This document shows, in pieces, positions 45,370 through 54,769 of a DNA stretch of 64,000 nt; within the stretch, counting starts at the first letter, position 1; the number at the start of each line of letters is the position of its first letter. The translations under genes were made by a program, and so were the position numbers. Source of the stretch: Achromobacter pestifer (GTDB taxonomy: Bacteria > Pseudomonadota > Gammaproteobacteria > Burkholderiales > Burkholderiaceae_B). Location: positions 1,240,001 to 1,304,000 of the forward strand of contig NZ_CADIJX010000001.1 of assembly GCF_902859625.1 (NCBI RefSeq), written 5' to 3'. Below the pieces are notes generated by a model. The model saw only the letters and a list, made by a program, of their open reading frames with translations, was not told where the DNA came from and searched no databases.

Positions 45370-45686
45370 TGAGCATCATCCCCTATACCGAGGACAATGG
45401 CCCCAACGCCAACCGCAACGCGGCGGTCGCCATTTCCTATGACGACAAGGATGGCGCCCCGCGCGTCGTCGCCAAAGGCTACGGCCAGTTGGCCGACACC
45501 ATCGTCCGCGCTGCCGAAGAGAACGGTTTGTACGTGCACGAGTCCCGTGAATTGGTGGGTTTGCTCATGCAAGTGGACCTGGACGCACATATTCCACCCC
45601 AACTGTACGTAGCGGTGGCAGAATTGCTGGCCTGGCTCTACCGCCTGGAATCGCGCGAGCTTCCCGATGCCGCCCCCCCCGCCTGA
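45369..45686 (+). CDS. fhlB: FhlB-like protein: stand-alone FlhB/EscU C-terminal domain
   Basis: A 105-residue protein matching only the cytoplasmic C-terminal part of FlhB: A-V-A-I-S-Y-D-D-K-D-G-A-P-R-V-V-A-K-G-Y, then I-V-R-A-A-E-E-N-G-L, E-S-R-E-L-V-G-L-L, I-P-P-Q-L-Y-V-A-V-A-E-L-L-A-W-L. The N-P-T-H autocleavage motif is absent; the aligned region reads P-N-A-N-R-N-A-A. There are no membrane segments. Family members (for example B. subtilis YlqH) can support or adjust substrate switching by the export gate. It starts on the last base of the FliK-like stop codon. Confidence 0.85.
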   Translation: MSIIPYTEDNGPNANRNAAVAISYDDKDGAPRVVAKGYGQLADTIVRAAEENGLYVHESRELVGLLMQVDLDAHIPPQLYVAVAELLAWLYRLESRELPDAAPPA

Positions 45687-45710
45687 TCTCACTCTCTAAG
45701 GACCACCATC

Positions 45711-46514
45711 GTGTTGGATGCCAGCGACCCGGAATTCCTGCTTACCCGGCCGGAAGACATGCGCTCAGCCTTGTTTGAACTGACGCACCCCGACAGCCAC
45801 ATCCTCGTGCGCGATGCCGCGGATCGTGAAATGGCCGTGCTTGTCCTTGGCGCTGACAAACACACCCGCCAATTCTTCTGGCGGCCGCGCGACTACGCCG
45901 GCGCCGACTTTGAACAGTCGGACAGCATGGGCCTCTTAAGCGGCACCACCTTTCATTTCCACGCCACCGCCTACGGCGGCGTGCAGATCCGTTTTCGCGT
46001 GCAGCGCCCCGAAGTGATCCATTTCGACGATGGCAGCGCGGCACTGATGTCGCCCTTCCCTGATCGTCTGGCCCGGATCCAGCGGCGCAAGATGTTCCGC
46101 GCCTCGCTGGCCGGCAGCGCCAATCAGTGCCAGGCCAGTTGGCAGCCCGCACCGAAAGAGAAGCCCTACAGCTTCACGGTGCGTGATCTTTCGGTGGACG
46201 GCGTGGGCCTGCGGGTCGGACTGGCAGTGCCTGTCCTGCCGGAACGCGGGACCATAATGGAGGATGTGCAGCTGGACTTCGGCGAATTGGGCAAACTCAG
46301 CGCCAATCTGGAAGTCCGCAACGTCTACCCGATCTCGGGCCAACCGATGATCCAGCCCGGCACTCCGGAAGACGAAGTGCCCAGGCACGTGTCACTGACC
46401 GGCGAACCGCCAATGAGCCACGTCGGGGCTGTCTTTTTGAATCTGGATGCGCGCCAGGAAAACTGGCTGCAAAAAGTGGTGTGGCGCCTGGAGAAAGGCG
46501 CGCAACGCGACTGA
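45711..46514 (+). CDS. ycgR: YcgR-like flagellar brake protein with PilZ domain
   Basis: A 267-residue protein with an N-terminal YcgR domain (about residues 10-115) and a C-terminal PilZ domain. The c-di-GMP-binding motifs are intact: R-R-K-M-F-R at 125-130 and D-L-S-V-D-G at 159-164 (DxSxxG). In enterobacteria c-di-GMP-loaded YcgR slows the motor through MotA, FliG or FliM. The start is GTG at 45711 with AAGGA upstream, 24 bases after fhlB. Last gene of the flaG-fliDST transcription unit. Confidence 0.9.
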   Translation: MLDASDPEFLLTRPEDMRSALFELTHPDSHILVRDAADREMAVLVLGADKHTRQFFWRPRDYAGADFEQSDSMGLLSGTTFHFHATAYGGVQIRFRVQRPEVIHFDDGSAALMSPFPDRLARIQRRKMFRASLAGSANQCQASWQPAPKEKPYSFTVRDLSVDGVGLRVGLAVPVLPERGTIMEDVQLDFGELGKLSANLEVRNVYPISGQPMIQPGTPEDEVPRHVSLTGEPPMSHVGAVFLNLDARQENWLQKVVWRLEKGAQRD

Positions 46515-46521
46515 TGCCGCT

Positions 46522-46548
46522 CAGGGCCTTTCCATCGGAAAGGCCCTG
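46522..46548. terminator. Bidirectional terminator between ycgR and fliE
   Basis: The perfect 12-base arms CAGGGCCTTTCC and GGAAAGGCCCTG flank a 3-base loop, followed on the plus strand by TTTCCTT and placed between convergent stops. Confidence 0.85.
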
Positions 46549-46563
46549 TTTCCTTGCCTGGCC

Positions 46564-46896
46564 TCAAACGGCCATCGAGGAGATTTCCTTGTAGGCGGCA
46601 ACCAGCTTGTTGCGCACCTGCACCGCCGTCTGAAAGCCAAGACTCGCTTTCTGCATGTCGATGATCACGTCGTTGAGCGAAATGTCGGGCGCTCCCATCT
46701 CAAAGGCCTTGGCCTGTGCGGACGACGCATTCTGAGCCGCCGTCACGCGGCGAATGGAGCGCTGCAATTCGGCGGCGAAACCGTCGGGCCGACCGACCAT
46801 TTCCCCGGCGGCGAGATTGCCGGTTTCCGCCTTGCTCACGACGGTGCGCATCTGCTGGAGCATGCTTTCGATGCCGGACAAGCCTGATACAGCCAT
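46564..46896 (-). CDS. fliE: Flagellar hook-basal body complex protein FliE
   Basis: A 110-residue FliE, the adaptor between MS ring and rod. The conserved C-terminal part is [18 protein letters not shown] followed by [16 protein letters not shown] chose the ATG at 46896 ([11 protein letters not shown]); the longer open frame upstream covers the regulatory region. It is divergent from fliF, as in E. coli. Confidence 0.95.
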   Translation of the reverse strand: MAVSGLSGIESMLQQMRTVVSKAETGNLAAGEMVGRPDGFAAELQRSIRRVTAAQNASSAQAKAFEMGAPDISLNDVIIDMQKASLGFQTAVQVRNKLVAAYKEISSMAV

Positions 46897-47227
46897 TACC
46901 TGATTCCTTGCTGGTGGGGCATGACGCCAATGTTGCACAGAGCGTAACGCTGATCGCGCGCTTTCATAGCCGATAAAAACCGCCAAAAACCCCGACATTT
47001 CGCGGAATGCCGCCCGTCGAGTGCAACGGCATGCCCGCCGTCGCCGCTTTGACGTCGACATAGAGGATAAGTAACGCCAAAAACCGGCTGTTTTCGGCGA
47101 TTGGGATTGTCTTGCCAACGGCAATAATCCAGGCTCTCCCCAGACCAGAAGCACGTTGCATGTGTAATCTGCCCCACCCAGACATGAAGTCCTTTTCCCT
47201 GCTCCGCGTAGCCAGCGGGAGCCATCG
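46897..47227. promoter_or_regulatory. fliE-fliF divergent control region
   Basis: 331 bases without a gene. At 47075-47099 an inverted repeat pairs CGCCAAAAAC with GTTTTCGGCG across a 5-base centre. A further CGCCAAAAAC copy lies at 46981-46990. The pattern is what an activator-bound class II flagellar promoter region would show. GCCGATAA at 46969 resembles a sigma-28 -10 but has no matching -35. Confidence 0.5.
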
Positions 47228-48895
47228 ATGAATCAGCAGGCCACTCTGAGCTCGTCGCTGCTGGCGAAGTTCCCCGTTCTGGAAAAGATCCGCGCGCTGC
47301 CCAAGCCGATCCTGCTTGGTGCGGCTGCCGCCGTCGTCGCGCTGATCGTCGCTGCCGTGATGTGGGGCAGCGAACCCAAGTACAAGGTGCTGTTCTCCAA
47401 CATCGATGACCGCGACGGCGGGGCCATTGTGACGGCGCTGGGCACCATGAACGTGCCCTATCGTTACAACGAGACAGGCACTGCCCTGCTGGTTCCGGCC
47501 GACCGCGTGTACGACGCTCGGCTGCAACTGGCCTCGCAGGGCCTGCCGCGCGGCGGTTCCGTCGGTTTCGAGCTGATGGACAACGCCCGCTTCGGCGCCA
47601 GCCAATTCGCGGAACAGATCAACTACCAGCGCGGCCTGGAAGGCGAGCTGGCGCGTTCCATCGAAGCGATGCACACCGTGCAGCACGCTCGCGTTCACCT
47701 GGCCATGCCGCGCCAGTCGCTGTTCGTGCGCGAACGCCAGGCGCCCACCGCATCGGTGCTGTTGAATGTCTACCCTGGCCGCAGCCTGAGCGACGCCCAA
47801 GTGTCCGCCATTTCGTGGCTGGTGGCCTCCAGCGTGCCTGAGCTGACCGCCGAAAGCGTGTCGATCGTTGACCAGAACGGTCGCCTGCTGTCCGCGCCCC
47901 TGGGCGAAGGCCGCGGCATGGACGCTGACCAGATGCGCTTCGTGCGCGAAACGGAACAACGCACGGTCGAACGCATCTTGACCATCTTGAATCCGCTGGT
48001 CGGCCCGGGCAATGTCCACGCCCAGGCCAGCGCCGACGTGGACTTCGCCCGCCGCGAAGAAACTTCCGAGGTCTATCGCCCGAACCAGGAACCCGGCCAA
48101 TCCGCCGTCCGCAGCCAACAAACCAGCGATTCCACCCAGCGTGGCGTCAACCCCGCCCAAGGCGTTCCTGGCGCGCTGTCGAATCAGGCCCCGCCCAACG
48201 CACAAGCTCCCCTCACGAATCCGCCGGCGCCGCAGCCGCCGCGTCCGGGCCAGCCGCAGCAGCCGGCCAATGCCCAGCAGCAACAGCAAACCGGCACGCA
48301 GACCGCCAACGTCAATCTGAACGAACGCCGCGACGCCACCACCAACTATGAAGTGGACCGCACCATCAGCCACATCAAACAGCCGGTGGGCAACCTGAAG
48401 CGCCTGTCGGTGGCCGTGGTCGTGAACTACGTCCGCGACAAGGACGGCGAGCCGCAAGCCCTGCCGCCCGAGGAATTGAACAAGCTCACGAATCTGGTTC
48501 GCGAAGCCATGGGCTATTCCGAAACGCGCGGAGACTCGCTGAATCTGGTGAACAGCCAGTTCAACGACGGCCCGCCGCCGGTGCCGATGTGGCGTGACCC
48601 CGAGATGATCGCCCTGTTCAAGACCATCCTGGCTTGGCTGGTGGGCCTGGTGGTTGCCTTGTGGCTGTATCGCAAGGTCCGCCGTTCGGTCACCGAGTAC
48701 CTGTATCCGCCGGTTGATCCGGAAATGGCTGAGGCCGAGCGTATCGAAGCGGCCCGCGAGGCCCAGGACGCGGCCCGCAGCAAGGAAGTCAACCGTTACG
48801 AAGACAACCTGGAACGCGCCCGCACGATGGCCAACAAGGATCCGCGCGCCGTCGCGATGGTCTTGCGCACCTGGATGAGCAAAGATGAAAAATGA
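47228..48895 (+). CDS. fliF: Flagellar M-ring protein FliF
   Basis: A 555-residue MS-ring protein. The N-terminal membrane helix (about residues 33-52) is followed by ring-building motifs with [16 protein letters not shown] and [13 protein letters not shown] Pro/Gln/Asn-rich insert lies near residues 305-360, a second membrane helix near 460-480, and a FliG-binding C-terminal tail ends V-L-R-T-W-M. It begins the second flagellar block and overlaps fliG by 11 bases. Confidence 0.97.
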   Translation: MNQQATLSSSLLAKFPVLEKIRALPKPILLGAAAAVVALIVAAVMWGSEPKYKVLFSNIDDRDGGAIVTALGTMNVPYRYNETGTALLVPADRVYDARLQLASQGLPRGGSVGFELMDNARFGASQFAEQINYQRGLEGELARSIEAMHTVQHARVHLAMPRQSLFVRERQAPTASVLLNVYPGRSLSDAQVSAISWLVASSVPELTAESVSIVDQNGRLLSAPLGEGRGMDADQMRFVRETEQRTVERILTILNPLVGPGNVHAQASADVDFARREETSEVYRPNQEPGQSAVRSQQTSDSTQRGVNPAQGVPGALSNQAPPNAQAPLTNPPAPQPPRPGQPQQPANAQQQQQTGTQTANVNLNERRDATTNYEVDRTISHIKQPVGNLKRLSVAVVVNYVRDKDGEPQALPPEELNKLTNLVREAMGYSETRGDSLNLVNSQFNDGPPPVPMWRDPEMIALFKTILAWLVGLVVALWLYRKVRRSVTEYLYPPVDPEMAEAERIEAAREAQDAARSKEVNRYEDNLERARTMANKDPRAVAMVLRTWMSKDEK

Positions 48896-49895
48896 TTCCA
48901 CTCCGATGGACGGCATGACGCGCAGCGCCGTCCTGATGATGTCGCTGGGCGAGGACGCGGCAGCCGAGGTCTTCAAGTATCTCAGCGCCCGTGAAGTGCA
49001 GCAGGTTGGCGCAGCGATGGCCAGCCTGAAACAAGTCACCCGCAATGACGTTGCCGTGGTGCTGGAAGAATTCCGTCAGGAAGCCGACCAATTCATGGCC
49101 GTCACGCTGGGCTCGGACGACTACATCCGCAGCGTGCTGACCAAGGCATTGGGCAGCGACCGCGCGGCCGGCCTGATCGAGGACATCCTGGAAGCGGGCG
49201 ATGGCGGCAGCGGCATCGACGCGCTGAACTGGCTGGACCCCAACACCGTGGCCGAGCTGATCGGCGACGAGCATCCGCAGATCATCGCGACGATCCTGGT
49301 TCACCTGGAGCGCGACCGCGCAGCGGGTGTGCTGGCCTTGCTGACGGATCGCCTGCGCAACGACGTCATGCTGCGTATCGCCACCTTCGGCGGCGTGCAG
49401 CCGGCGGCCTTGTCCGAACTGACCGAAGTGCTGAATTCCGTGCTGGCCGGCCAGGGCGCCAAGCGCAGCAAGATGGGCGGTGTGCGCACTGCGGCCGAGA
49501 TCCTGAACATGATGAATTCCTCGGACGAGGAAACCGTCGTGGCCAGCCTGCGCGAGCGCGACAACGACCTGGCGCAGAAGATCATCGACGAGATGTTCGT
49601 CTTCGACAACCTGCTGGACGTCGAGGATCGCGCCATTCAGCTCATCCTCAAGGAAATCGACAACGACACGCTCATGGTTGCGCTCAAGGGCGCCCAGGAA
49701 GAGCTGCGCGCCAAGTTCCTGCGCAACATGTCCAGCCGTGCCGCCGAAATGCTGCGCGAGGACTTGGAAGCCCAGGGGCCGATCCGCATGTCGAAGGTCG
49801 AAGCCGAACAGAAGAAGATTCTGCAAATCGCCCGCCGTCTGGCCGAGAGCGGACAGATCGTGCTGGGCAATTCCGGAGACGACGCTTATGTCTGA
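48885..49895 (+). CDS. fliG: Flagellar motor switch protein FliG
   Basis: A 336-residue rotor protein that transmits torque from the stator. The N-domain starts G-M-T-R-S-A-V-L-M-M-S-L-G-E-D-A-A; the middle domain has G-D-E-H-P-Q-I-I-A; the C-domain carries the charged torque helix (D-R-A-I-Q-L-I-L-K-E-I-D followed by R-A-K-F-L-R-N-M-S). Overlaps with fliF and fliH indicate coupled translation. Confidence 0.97.
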   Translation: MKNDSTPMDGMTRSAVLMMSLGEDAAAEVFKYLSAREVQQVGAAMASLKQVTRNDVAVVLEEFRQEADQFMAVTLGSDDYIRSVLTKALGSDRAAGLIEDILEAGDGGSGIDALNWLDPNTVAELIGDEHPQIIATILVHLERDRAAGVLALLTDRLRNDVMLRIATFGGVQPAALSELTEVLNSVLAGQGAKRSKMGGVRTAAEILNMMNSSDEETVVASLRERDNDLAQKIIDEMFVFDNLLDVEDRAIQLILKEIDNDTLMVALKGAQEELRAKFLRNMSSRAAEMLREDLEAQGPIRMSKVEAEQKKILQIARRLAESGQIVLGNSGDDAYV

Positions 49896-50631
49896 AACGG
49901 ACAACGGCGCGACGACGCTCATCTCGCGCAGCGCCGCCTGGCGGCGCTGGCAGATGCTGTCGTTCGACGAGCCGGCGCCCGTCGACATCGAGCCGGAACC
50001 CGAACCCGATCCCGGACCCGACCCCGCCGTGGTGATGGCGCAGTTGCGCGCACAAGCGGTCGCGGAAGGCCGCGAGGAAGGATACGCGCACGGCCAGGCG
50101 GCCGGCATGGAAGCCGGCCAGCAAACGGGCCACGATGCAGGTTTCGCTGTTGGCCGCGAAGCCGGCTATGCCGAAGGTCTTGCCCAAGCGCGCGAACAAG
50201 GCGCCGCGGAAGCGCAACGCCTGCACGCGCTGGTCGAGGCCTGCGCCACGTCGCTGGGTTCGCTGGAAGAGAAAATGGGCCAGAGCTTGTTGACGCTGGC
50301 CCTGGACATTGCGCAGCAGGTCGTCCGGACCACCTTGTCCGAGCAACCCGAGACCGTTGCGGCTGCGGTGCGCGACGTGTTGCACATCAATCCCACGACG
50401 GGCGGCCAGATGCGGTTGTGGGCCAACCCCGACGACATCGAACTGATTCGCCTGCACCTGGCGGACGAATTGAAAGAAGGCCACTGGCGCGTGCTGGCCG
50501 ATGAATCCATCGCGCGTGGCGGTTGCCGCGCCGAAACGCCTTTTGGCGACATTGACGCCACCTTGCAGACCCGCTGGCGCCGTGTCGCGGCCTCGCTGGG
50601 CCGCAACGTGTCCTGGGAAGAACCCGCGTGA
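49888..50631 (+). CDS. fliH: Flagellar assembly protein FliH
   Basis: A 247-residue FliH, the regulator of the FliI export ATPase. An acidic E-P-x-P-E-P-D-P stretch (residues 35-45) is followed by a glycine at every fourth position from residue 61 to 97, ten in all. This is the GxxxG repeat helix known in FliH. The C-terminal half has the conserved [12 protein letters not shown] and [11 protein letters not shown]. It overlaps fliG by 8 bases and fliI by 4. Confidence 0.95.
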   Translation: MSETDNGATTLISRSAAWRRWQMLSFDEPAPVDIEPEPEPDPGPDPAVVMAQLRAQAVAEGREEGYAHGQAAGMEAGQQTGHDAGFAVGREAGYAEGLAQAREQGAAEAQRLHALVEACATSLGSLEEKMGQSLLTLALDIAQQVVRTTLSEQPETVAAAVRDVLHINPTTGGQMRLWANPDDIELIRLHLADELKEGHWRVLADESIARGGCRAETPFGDIDATLQTRWRRVAASLGRNVSWEEPA

Positions 50632-52145
50632 ACGGCCACCCGGCTCCGGCTCCCGTGCAGCCCGGCCAAACGGTCGCGCCGGCAGTGCCTACGCCAGCCC
50701 CCGCCCCGGCCGTTCCGGTGCTGGACCGCTGGAAGACCCAGCTGGAGATCGGATCCATCCGCGCCGCGTCGACGGATCCGTGGCTGGTCAGCGGCAAGAT
50801 CACCCGCGCGACCGGCCTGGTGCTGCATGCCACCGGGCTGCGCCTGCCGGTGGGCGCTGCCGCCCGCATCGAGATCGCGCGCGGCCACGACCATTGGGCC
50901 GATGCCGAAGTCGTGGGCTTTGACGGCCATACGCTGTACCTGATGCCGCAGGCCGACATTTCCGGCCTGCCGCCCGGCGCGCGCGTCGTGCCAGGCGAAC
51001 CGCCCGTGCAGCGCCAGATTCCGTTGCCGCGCAAAGCCGAATTGAACGGCAACGCCAAGCCTCAGCTTGGCCGCCACCTGCCCGTGGGCAACGCCCTGCT
51101 GGGCCGCGTGCTGGACGGCGCCGGCCGTCCGCTGGATGGTCTGGGCCCGCTGACGGGCGCCGAACTGGCGCCCTTGTCCGCCCTGCCCATCAATCCCCTG
51201 TCACGCGCACCGATCGACACCGTGCTGGACACGGGCGTACGCGCCATCAACGGCCTGCTCACCGTCGGCCGCGGCCAGCGCATGGGTTTGTTCGCCGGGT
51301 CCGGCGTGGGTAAATCGGTGCTGTTGGGCATGATGGCCCGCTACACCAAGGCCGACGTGATTGTCGTGGGCCTGATTGGCGAGCGGGGCCGCGAAGTCAA
51401 GGAATTCATCGAGCACAACCTGGGCCCCGAAGGCCTGGCGCGCTCGGTCGTCGTGGCCGCGCCGGCCGACGTGTCGGCGCTGCTACGCCTGCAAGGCGCC
51501 GCCTACGCCACCCGTCTGGCCGAGCACTTCCGCGACCAGGGCCTGGACGTGCTGCTGATCATGGACTCGCTGACCCGCTATGCGATGGCACAACGGGAAG
51601 TCGCGCTGGCCATCGGTGAGCCGCCCGCCACCAAGGGCTACCCGCCGTCGGTGTTCGCCAAGCTGCCGATGCTGGTCGAGCGCGCCGGAATGGGTGCGCC
51701 TGGCCCGTCGGGCAAAGCCGGGTCCATCACGGCTTTCTACACCGTGCTGGCCGAAGGGGATGACCAGCAGGACCCGATCGCGGATTCCGCGCGCGCCATC
51801 CTGGACGGCCACGTGGTGCTGTCGCGCCATCTGGCTGAAGCCGGACACTACCCCGCCATCGACATCGAAGCGTCGATTTCGCGCGCGATGACCTCATTGA
51901 TCACGCCGCAGCAGTTCGCCGTCGTGCGCCGCTTCAAACAGAACCTGTCGCGCTATCAACGCAACCGCGACCTGATCGCCGTCGGCGCCTACGCCGCCGG
52001 CAACGATCCGCAGCTGGATGAAGCCATCGCCCGCTATCCCCGTCTGGAGGCGTTCTTGCAGCAGGATATCGGCGAGAACATCGGCTATGACGATGCCGTC
52101 AACCAGTTGCGCGCCAGTTTCGAGTTAAGGGACACCTATGCCTAG
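50628..52145 (+). CDS. fliI: Flagellum-specific export ATPase FliI
   Basis: A 505-residue F1-beta-like ATPase of the flagellar type III export apparatus. The Walker A loop A-G-S-G-V-G-K-S lies at about residue 224. Walker B is [10 protein letters not shown] near 306, and [12 protein letters not shown] follows. The N-terminus has a Pro/Ala-rich extension of about 30 residues. It overlaps fliH by 4 and fliJ by 8 bases. Confidence 0.97.
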   Translation: MNGHPAPAPVQPGQTVAPAVPTPAPAPAVPVLDRWKTQLEIGSIRAASTDPWLVSGKITRATGLVLHATGLRLPVGAAARIEIARGHDHWADAEVVGFDGHTLYLMPQADISGLPPGARVVPGEPPVQRQIPLPRKAELNGNAKPQLGRHLPVGNALLGRVLDGAGRPLDGLGPLTGAELAPLSALPINPLSRAPIDTVLDTGVRAINGLLTVGRGQRMGLFAGSGVGKSVLLGMMARYTKADVIVVGLIGERGREVKEFIEHNLGPEGLARSVVVAAPADVSALLRLQGAAYATRLAEHFRDQGLDVLLIMDSLTRYAMAQREVALAIGEPPATKGYPPSVFAKLPMLVERAGMGAPGPSGKAGSITAFYTVLAEGDDQQDPIADSARAILDGHVVLSRHLAEAGHYPAIDIEASISRAMTSLITPQQFAVVRRFKQNLSRYQRNRDLIAVGAYAAGNDPQLDEAIARYPRLEAFLQQDIGENIGYDDAVNQLRASFELRDTYA

Positions 52146-52587
52146 CCAATTGCCCTTGGACATGCTGATCAACCTGGCCAAGGAAAGCACGGATGAAGCC
52201 GCACGCCTGCTTGGCCGGCTCAGTTCCGAACGCAGCAATGCCGAGCGCCAATTGGGCATGCTGAACGATTACCGCCAGGATTACCTGGAGCGCTTGCAAC
52301 AGGCGATGACGACGGGGATGTCGGCCAGCGACTGCCACAACTACCAGCGCTTCATCGGCACCCTGGACGATGCGATCAGCCAACAGCAGGGCGTGCTGCG
52401 CCAAGCCGACGAAAACCTGGCCAAGGGTCGCCAGTACTGGCAGCAAGAAAAACGCAAGCTCAATTCCTACGATGCCCTGGCGCAACGCGAAATGCGCGCG
52501 CAAGCCGTCGTGGAATCCCGCCGCGAACAGCGCGCCAACGATGAATACTCCGCTCGCCTGGTTCAACGCCAGGCCGGCCTGCATTAA
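52138..52587 (+). CDS. fliJ: Flagellar export protein FliJ
   Basis: A 149-residue coiled-coil protein, the central stalk of the FliI hexamer. It has [17 protein letters not shown] and long charged helices with many Gln and Arg. Low sequence conservation is usual; position between fliI and fliK and the length settle the call. Confidence 0.92.
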   Translation: MPSQLPLDMLINLAKESTDEAARLLGRLSSERSNAERQLGMLNDYRQDYLERLQQAMTTGMSASDCHNYQRFIGTLDDAISQQQGVLRQADENLAKGRQYWQQEKRKLNSYDALAQREMRAQAVVESRREQRANDEYSARLVQRQAGLH

Positions 52588-52611
52588 GCAATACCTCACA
52601 GGAAGCCCAAG

Positions 52612-53976
52612 ATGACCGCTCCCCTGCCCTTGCCCACGATCGCTCCCGTCGCGCCGACTTCGATCGCCGACGCGCTTGGCGCCAACAAGTCCGCATCCGC
52701 GAACAAGAAAGGCCCGAGTTTTTCCGACGTGTTGGCCCAGCAGCGCCCGAAGCCGTCCGCCGATTCGCGCCCCGCGAACAACGGCGCCAAGACGCCCGGC
52801 AAGAACACCAACACCAACGACGCCGCCAGCAAGGCTGAAAACGCCGCCGCTGGCGCGATTGACGACGCGGTGAAGACCGCCGCCGCCGCGGAAGCGGGCG
52901 CGCTGGCCGTCGCCGCCCAGCAACCGGCCGCGCCGTTGCTGCCGCAGCAGACGCTTGAGATCGCCGCCCAGGCCGCTGAACAGGCTCAGTTGGCCCGCGG
53001 CAATGCCGAAGCCGCCGCTGCCGCGCTGGGCACCGGCGCCGCCGTGCTCACGGCAACGCTGAACGCCGCCAACGCCAACGCCGCCGCCACGCCGCAAACC
53101 CCGATCGCCGCTTCGGCCCAGCAGGCAGAAGCCGCCGCCGCGCTTGCCGCCCGCGATGCGCAGGCTGCGTTGCCCGTCGTGACCACCGCTGTCAAGCCGG
53201 GCAGCGTCGTCGCCGCCGTGGTCGATGCCGCACCGGCTGCCAAGCCTGTCGTCACAGCCGACGCGCCGCGCCTCGCGCCTGAAATATCGCTGCCTCGCGT
53301 TCCCCGTGACGTTCGCGCCGAGGCCGAGCACACCACCACGCTGCCTGCCCGCACGGAAGAAGAACTGACGGCCGCGCTGACCAGCACGGCGCAGCAGTTC
53401 CAGGCGCCACAACACGGTGCGTCGGCCCAGGACAATCTGGCCCAGGCACTTGCCGCCGCCAGCCAACGCCAACCCGCGCCCGTCGTGAATCAGGCCGCCG
53501 TGGCGCAACCGGCCGTGCCGGTCGTGATGCAGATCGCCACGCCCGTGGGCGGCACGCATTGGGGCACCGAACTTGGCCAACAAGTGGTGATGATGAGCAC
53601 CAATGCCCGCCAAGGCATGCAGACCGCCGAACTGCGCCTGGATCCGCCGGATCTGGGTCCGCTGCGCGTCAGCCTGAACCTGTCCGACGGCGTGGCCAGC
53701 GCCTCGTTCGTGTCGGCCCACGCCTCCGTGCGCCAGGCGATTGAAACCGCGATTCCGCAATTGCAGCAGGCGCTGGCGCAAGCCGGCATCTCGCTGGGTC
53801 AGACCAGCGTGGGCGAACAGAGCGCGCAGCAGGAATTCGCGCAACAGAACGGCGGCAACGGCTCGCAACGTCAGTCGGGCGGCGGATCGGTGCTTGCCGA
53901 CGCCGCGGGCGACAACACCACGTCGGTCGTGGTCACGCCGCGCAATGCCAACGCATTGGTCGACACCTTCGCGTAA
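52612..53976 (+). CDS. fliK: Flagellar hook-length control protein FliK
   Basis: A 454-residue FliK. About the first 330 residues are an Ala-rich, poorly ordered ruler region. The conserved C-terminal domain contains A-E-L-R-L-D-P-P-D-L-G-P-L-R-V-S-L, the clearest FliK signature, and ends with a Gln/Asn/Gly-rich tail. FliK measures hook length and triggers the FlhB switch from rod/hook to filament substrates. A second, divergent FliK-like protein is encoded at 44062-45369. Confidence 0.94.
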   Translation: MTAPLPLPTIAPVAPTSIADALGANKSASANKKGPSFSDVLAQQRPKPSADSRPANNGAKTPGKNTNTNDAASKAENAAAGAIDDAVKTAAAAEAGALAVAAQQPAAPLLPQQTLEIAAQAAEQAQLARGNAEAAAAALGTGAAVLTATLNAANANAAATPQTPIAASAQQAEAAAALAARDAQAALPVVTTAVKPGSVVAAVVDAAPAAKPVVTADAPRLAPEISLPRVPRDVRAEAEHTTTLPARTEEELTAALTSTAQQFQAPQHGASAQDNLAQALAAASQRQPAPVVNQAAVAQPAVPVVMQIATPVGGTHWGTELGQQVVMMSTNARQGMQTAELRLDPPDLGPLRVSLNLSDGVASASFVSAHASVRQAIETAIPQLQQALAQAGISLGQTSVGEQSAQQEFAQQNGGNGSQRQSGGGSVLADAAGDNTTSVVVTPRNANALVDTFA

Positions 53977-54047
53977 CAAACAGGCGGCCCGCAACCAGCA
54001 ATGGATGCGGGCAGTGCAGCAATAGCTTGAGATACGCGGCTTTCGCC

Positions 54048-54073
54048 CTGTTTTTCGCCTCCAAGCGGAGGCG
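54048..54073. promoter_or_regulatory. Motif and hairpin in the fliK-fliL gap
   Basis: CTGTTTTTCGCC (54048-54059) matches the element seen ahead of fliD and fliF. It runs into a perfect hairpin CGCCTCC-AAGC-GGAGGCG (54056-54073). The T-run precedes the hairpin on the coding strand, so it is not a normal terminator. The 170-base gap suggests that fliL-fliR can be transcribed separately. Confidence 0.45.
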
Positions 54074-54146
54074 TGAATTGGGGCAGAATGCTTTCATCCA
54101 CTAAGTATCCGTTTTCACCAGCGGCCCAATACGCATCGAAACCGAG

Positions 54147-54767
54147 ATGGCGACTTCAAAATCCATAACCGCGCCGTCGGGCGCGAAGAACTCCGGCGGC
54201 ATCGGCCGCATCCTTCGCCCGATCCTGGCCATACTGGTCCTGCTTATCGTCGCCGCTGCCAGCGCCGGCGCAACCTGGTTCATCACCCAGCGCTTGCAGC
54301 CGCAACAAGGCGGCGCTGCGGTGCAACTGGGCGTGGGCCAAGTCCCCGGAGGCCAAGCTGGCCAGCCGGGTCAACCGGGCGTGGCGGGCCAAGGCCCGCA
54401 AGCCACCCCGACGACGTTCACCGCGCCGCCGGCCGGCCCGATCGCCGTTCCCGCGCCGATCTTCGTGCCGATCGAAGCGTTCACCGTGACGTTGCAAAAT
54501 GCCGACACCGAACGCATCATGCACGTGGGCCTGACCCTGCGCGTCAGCGACGAGCAGACCCGCACACGCCTTGAAAAGTACATGCCCGAAGTGCGCAGCC
54601 GCATCCTGATGGTGCTGTCGTCGCAATCGCCGACGGCCGTGCAGACCCAACAAGGCAAGACCGACATGGCCACCGCGATCAAGCAGGCGGTCAACCGCCC
54701 CTTCTCGCCCCTGCCGGACGGCCAGTATGTCACCGACGTACTGTTCACGGCGTTCGTGGTGCAATAA
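54147..54767 (+). CDS. fliL: Flagellar basal body-associated protein FliL
   Basis: A 206-residue FliL. A short cytoplasmic tail and one membrane helix (about residues 27-49) precede a Gly/Gln/Pro-rich linker. The periplasmic stomatin-like domain has F-V-P-I-E-A-F-T-V-T-L-Q, M-H-V-G-L-T-L-R-V, and the C-terminal D-V-L-F-T-A-F-V-V-Q. FliL rings surround stator units and support torque. Two bases separate it from fliM. Confidence 0.94.
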   Translation: MATSKSITAPSGAKNSGGIGRILRPILAILVLLIVAAASAGATWFITQRLQPQQGGAAVQLGVGQVPGGQAGQPGQPGVAGQGPQATPTTFTAPPAGPIAVPAPIFVPIEAFTVTLQNADTERIMHVGLTLRVSDEQTRTRLEKYMPEVRSRILMVLSSQSPTAVQTQQGKTDMATAIKQAVNRPFSPLPDGQYVTDVLFTAFVVQ

Positions 54768-54769
54768 GC

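Noticed and set aside
46969..46976. GCCGATAA, a perfect sigma-28 -10 element ahead of fliF
   Set aside because: The sequence 11 bases upstream (CTGATCGC) does not resemble TAAAGTTT, so it is not called as a promoter.
46964..49045. A 693-codon open frame antisense to fliF and the fliE-fliF gap
   Set aside because: It is a shadow of fliF on the opposite strand and would cover the whole divergent promoter region; no domain is visible.
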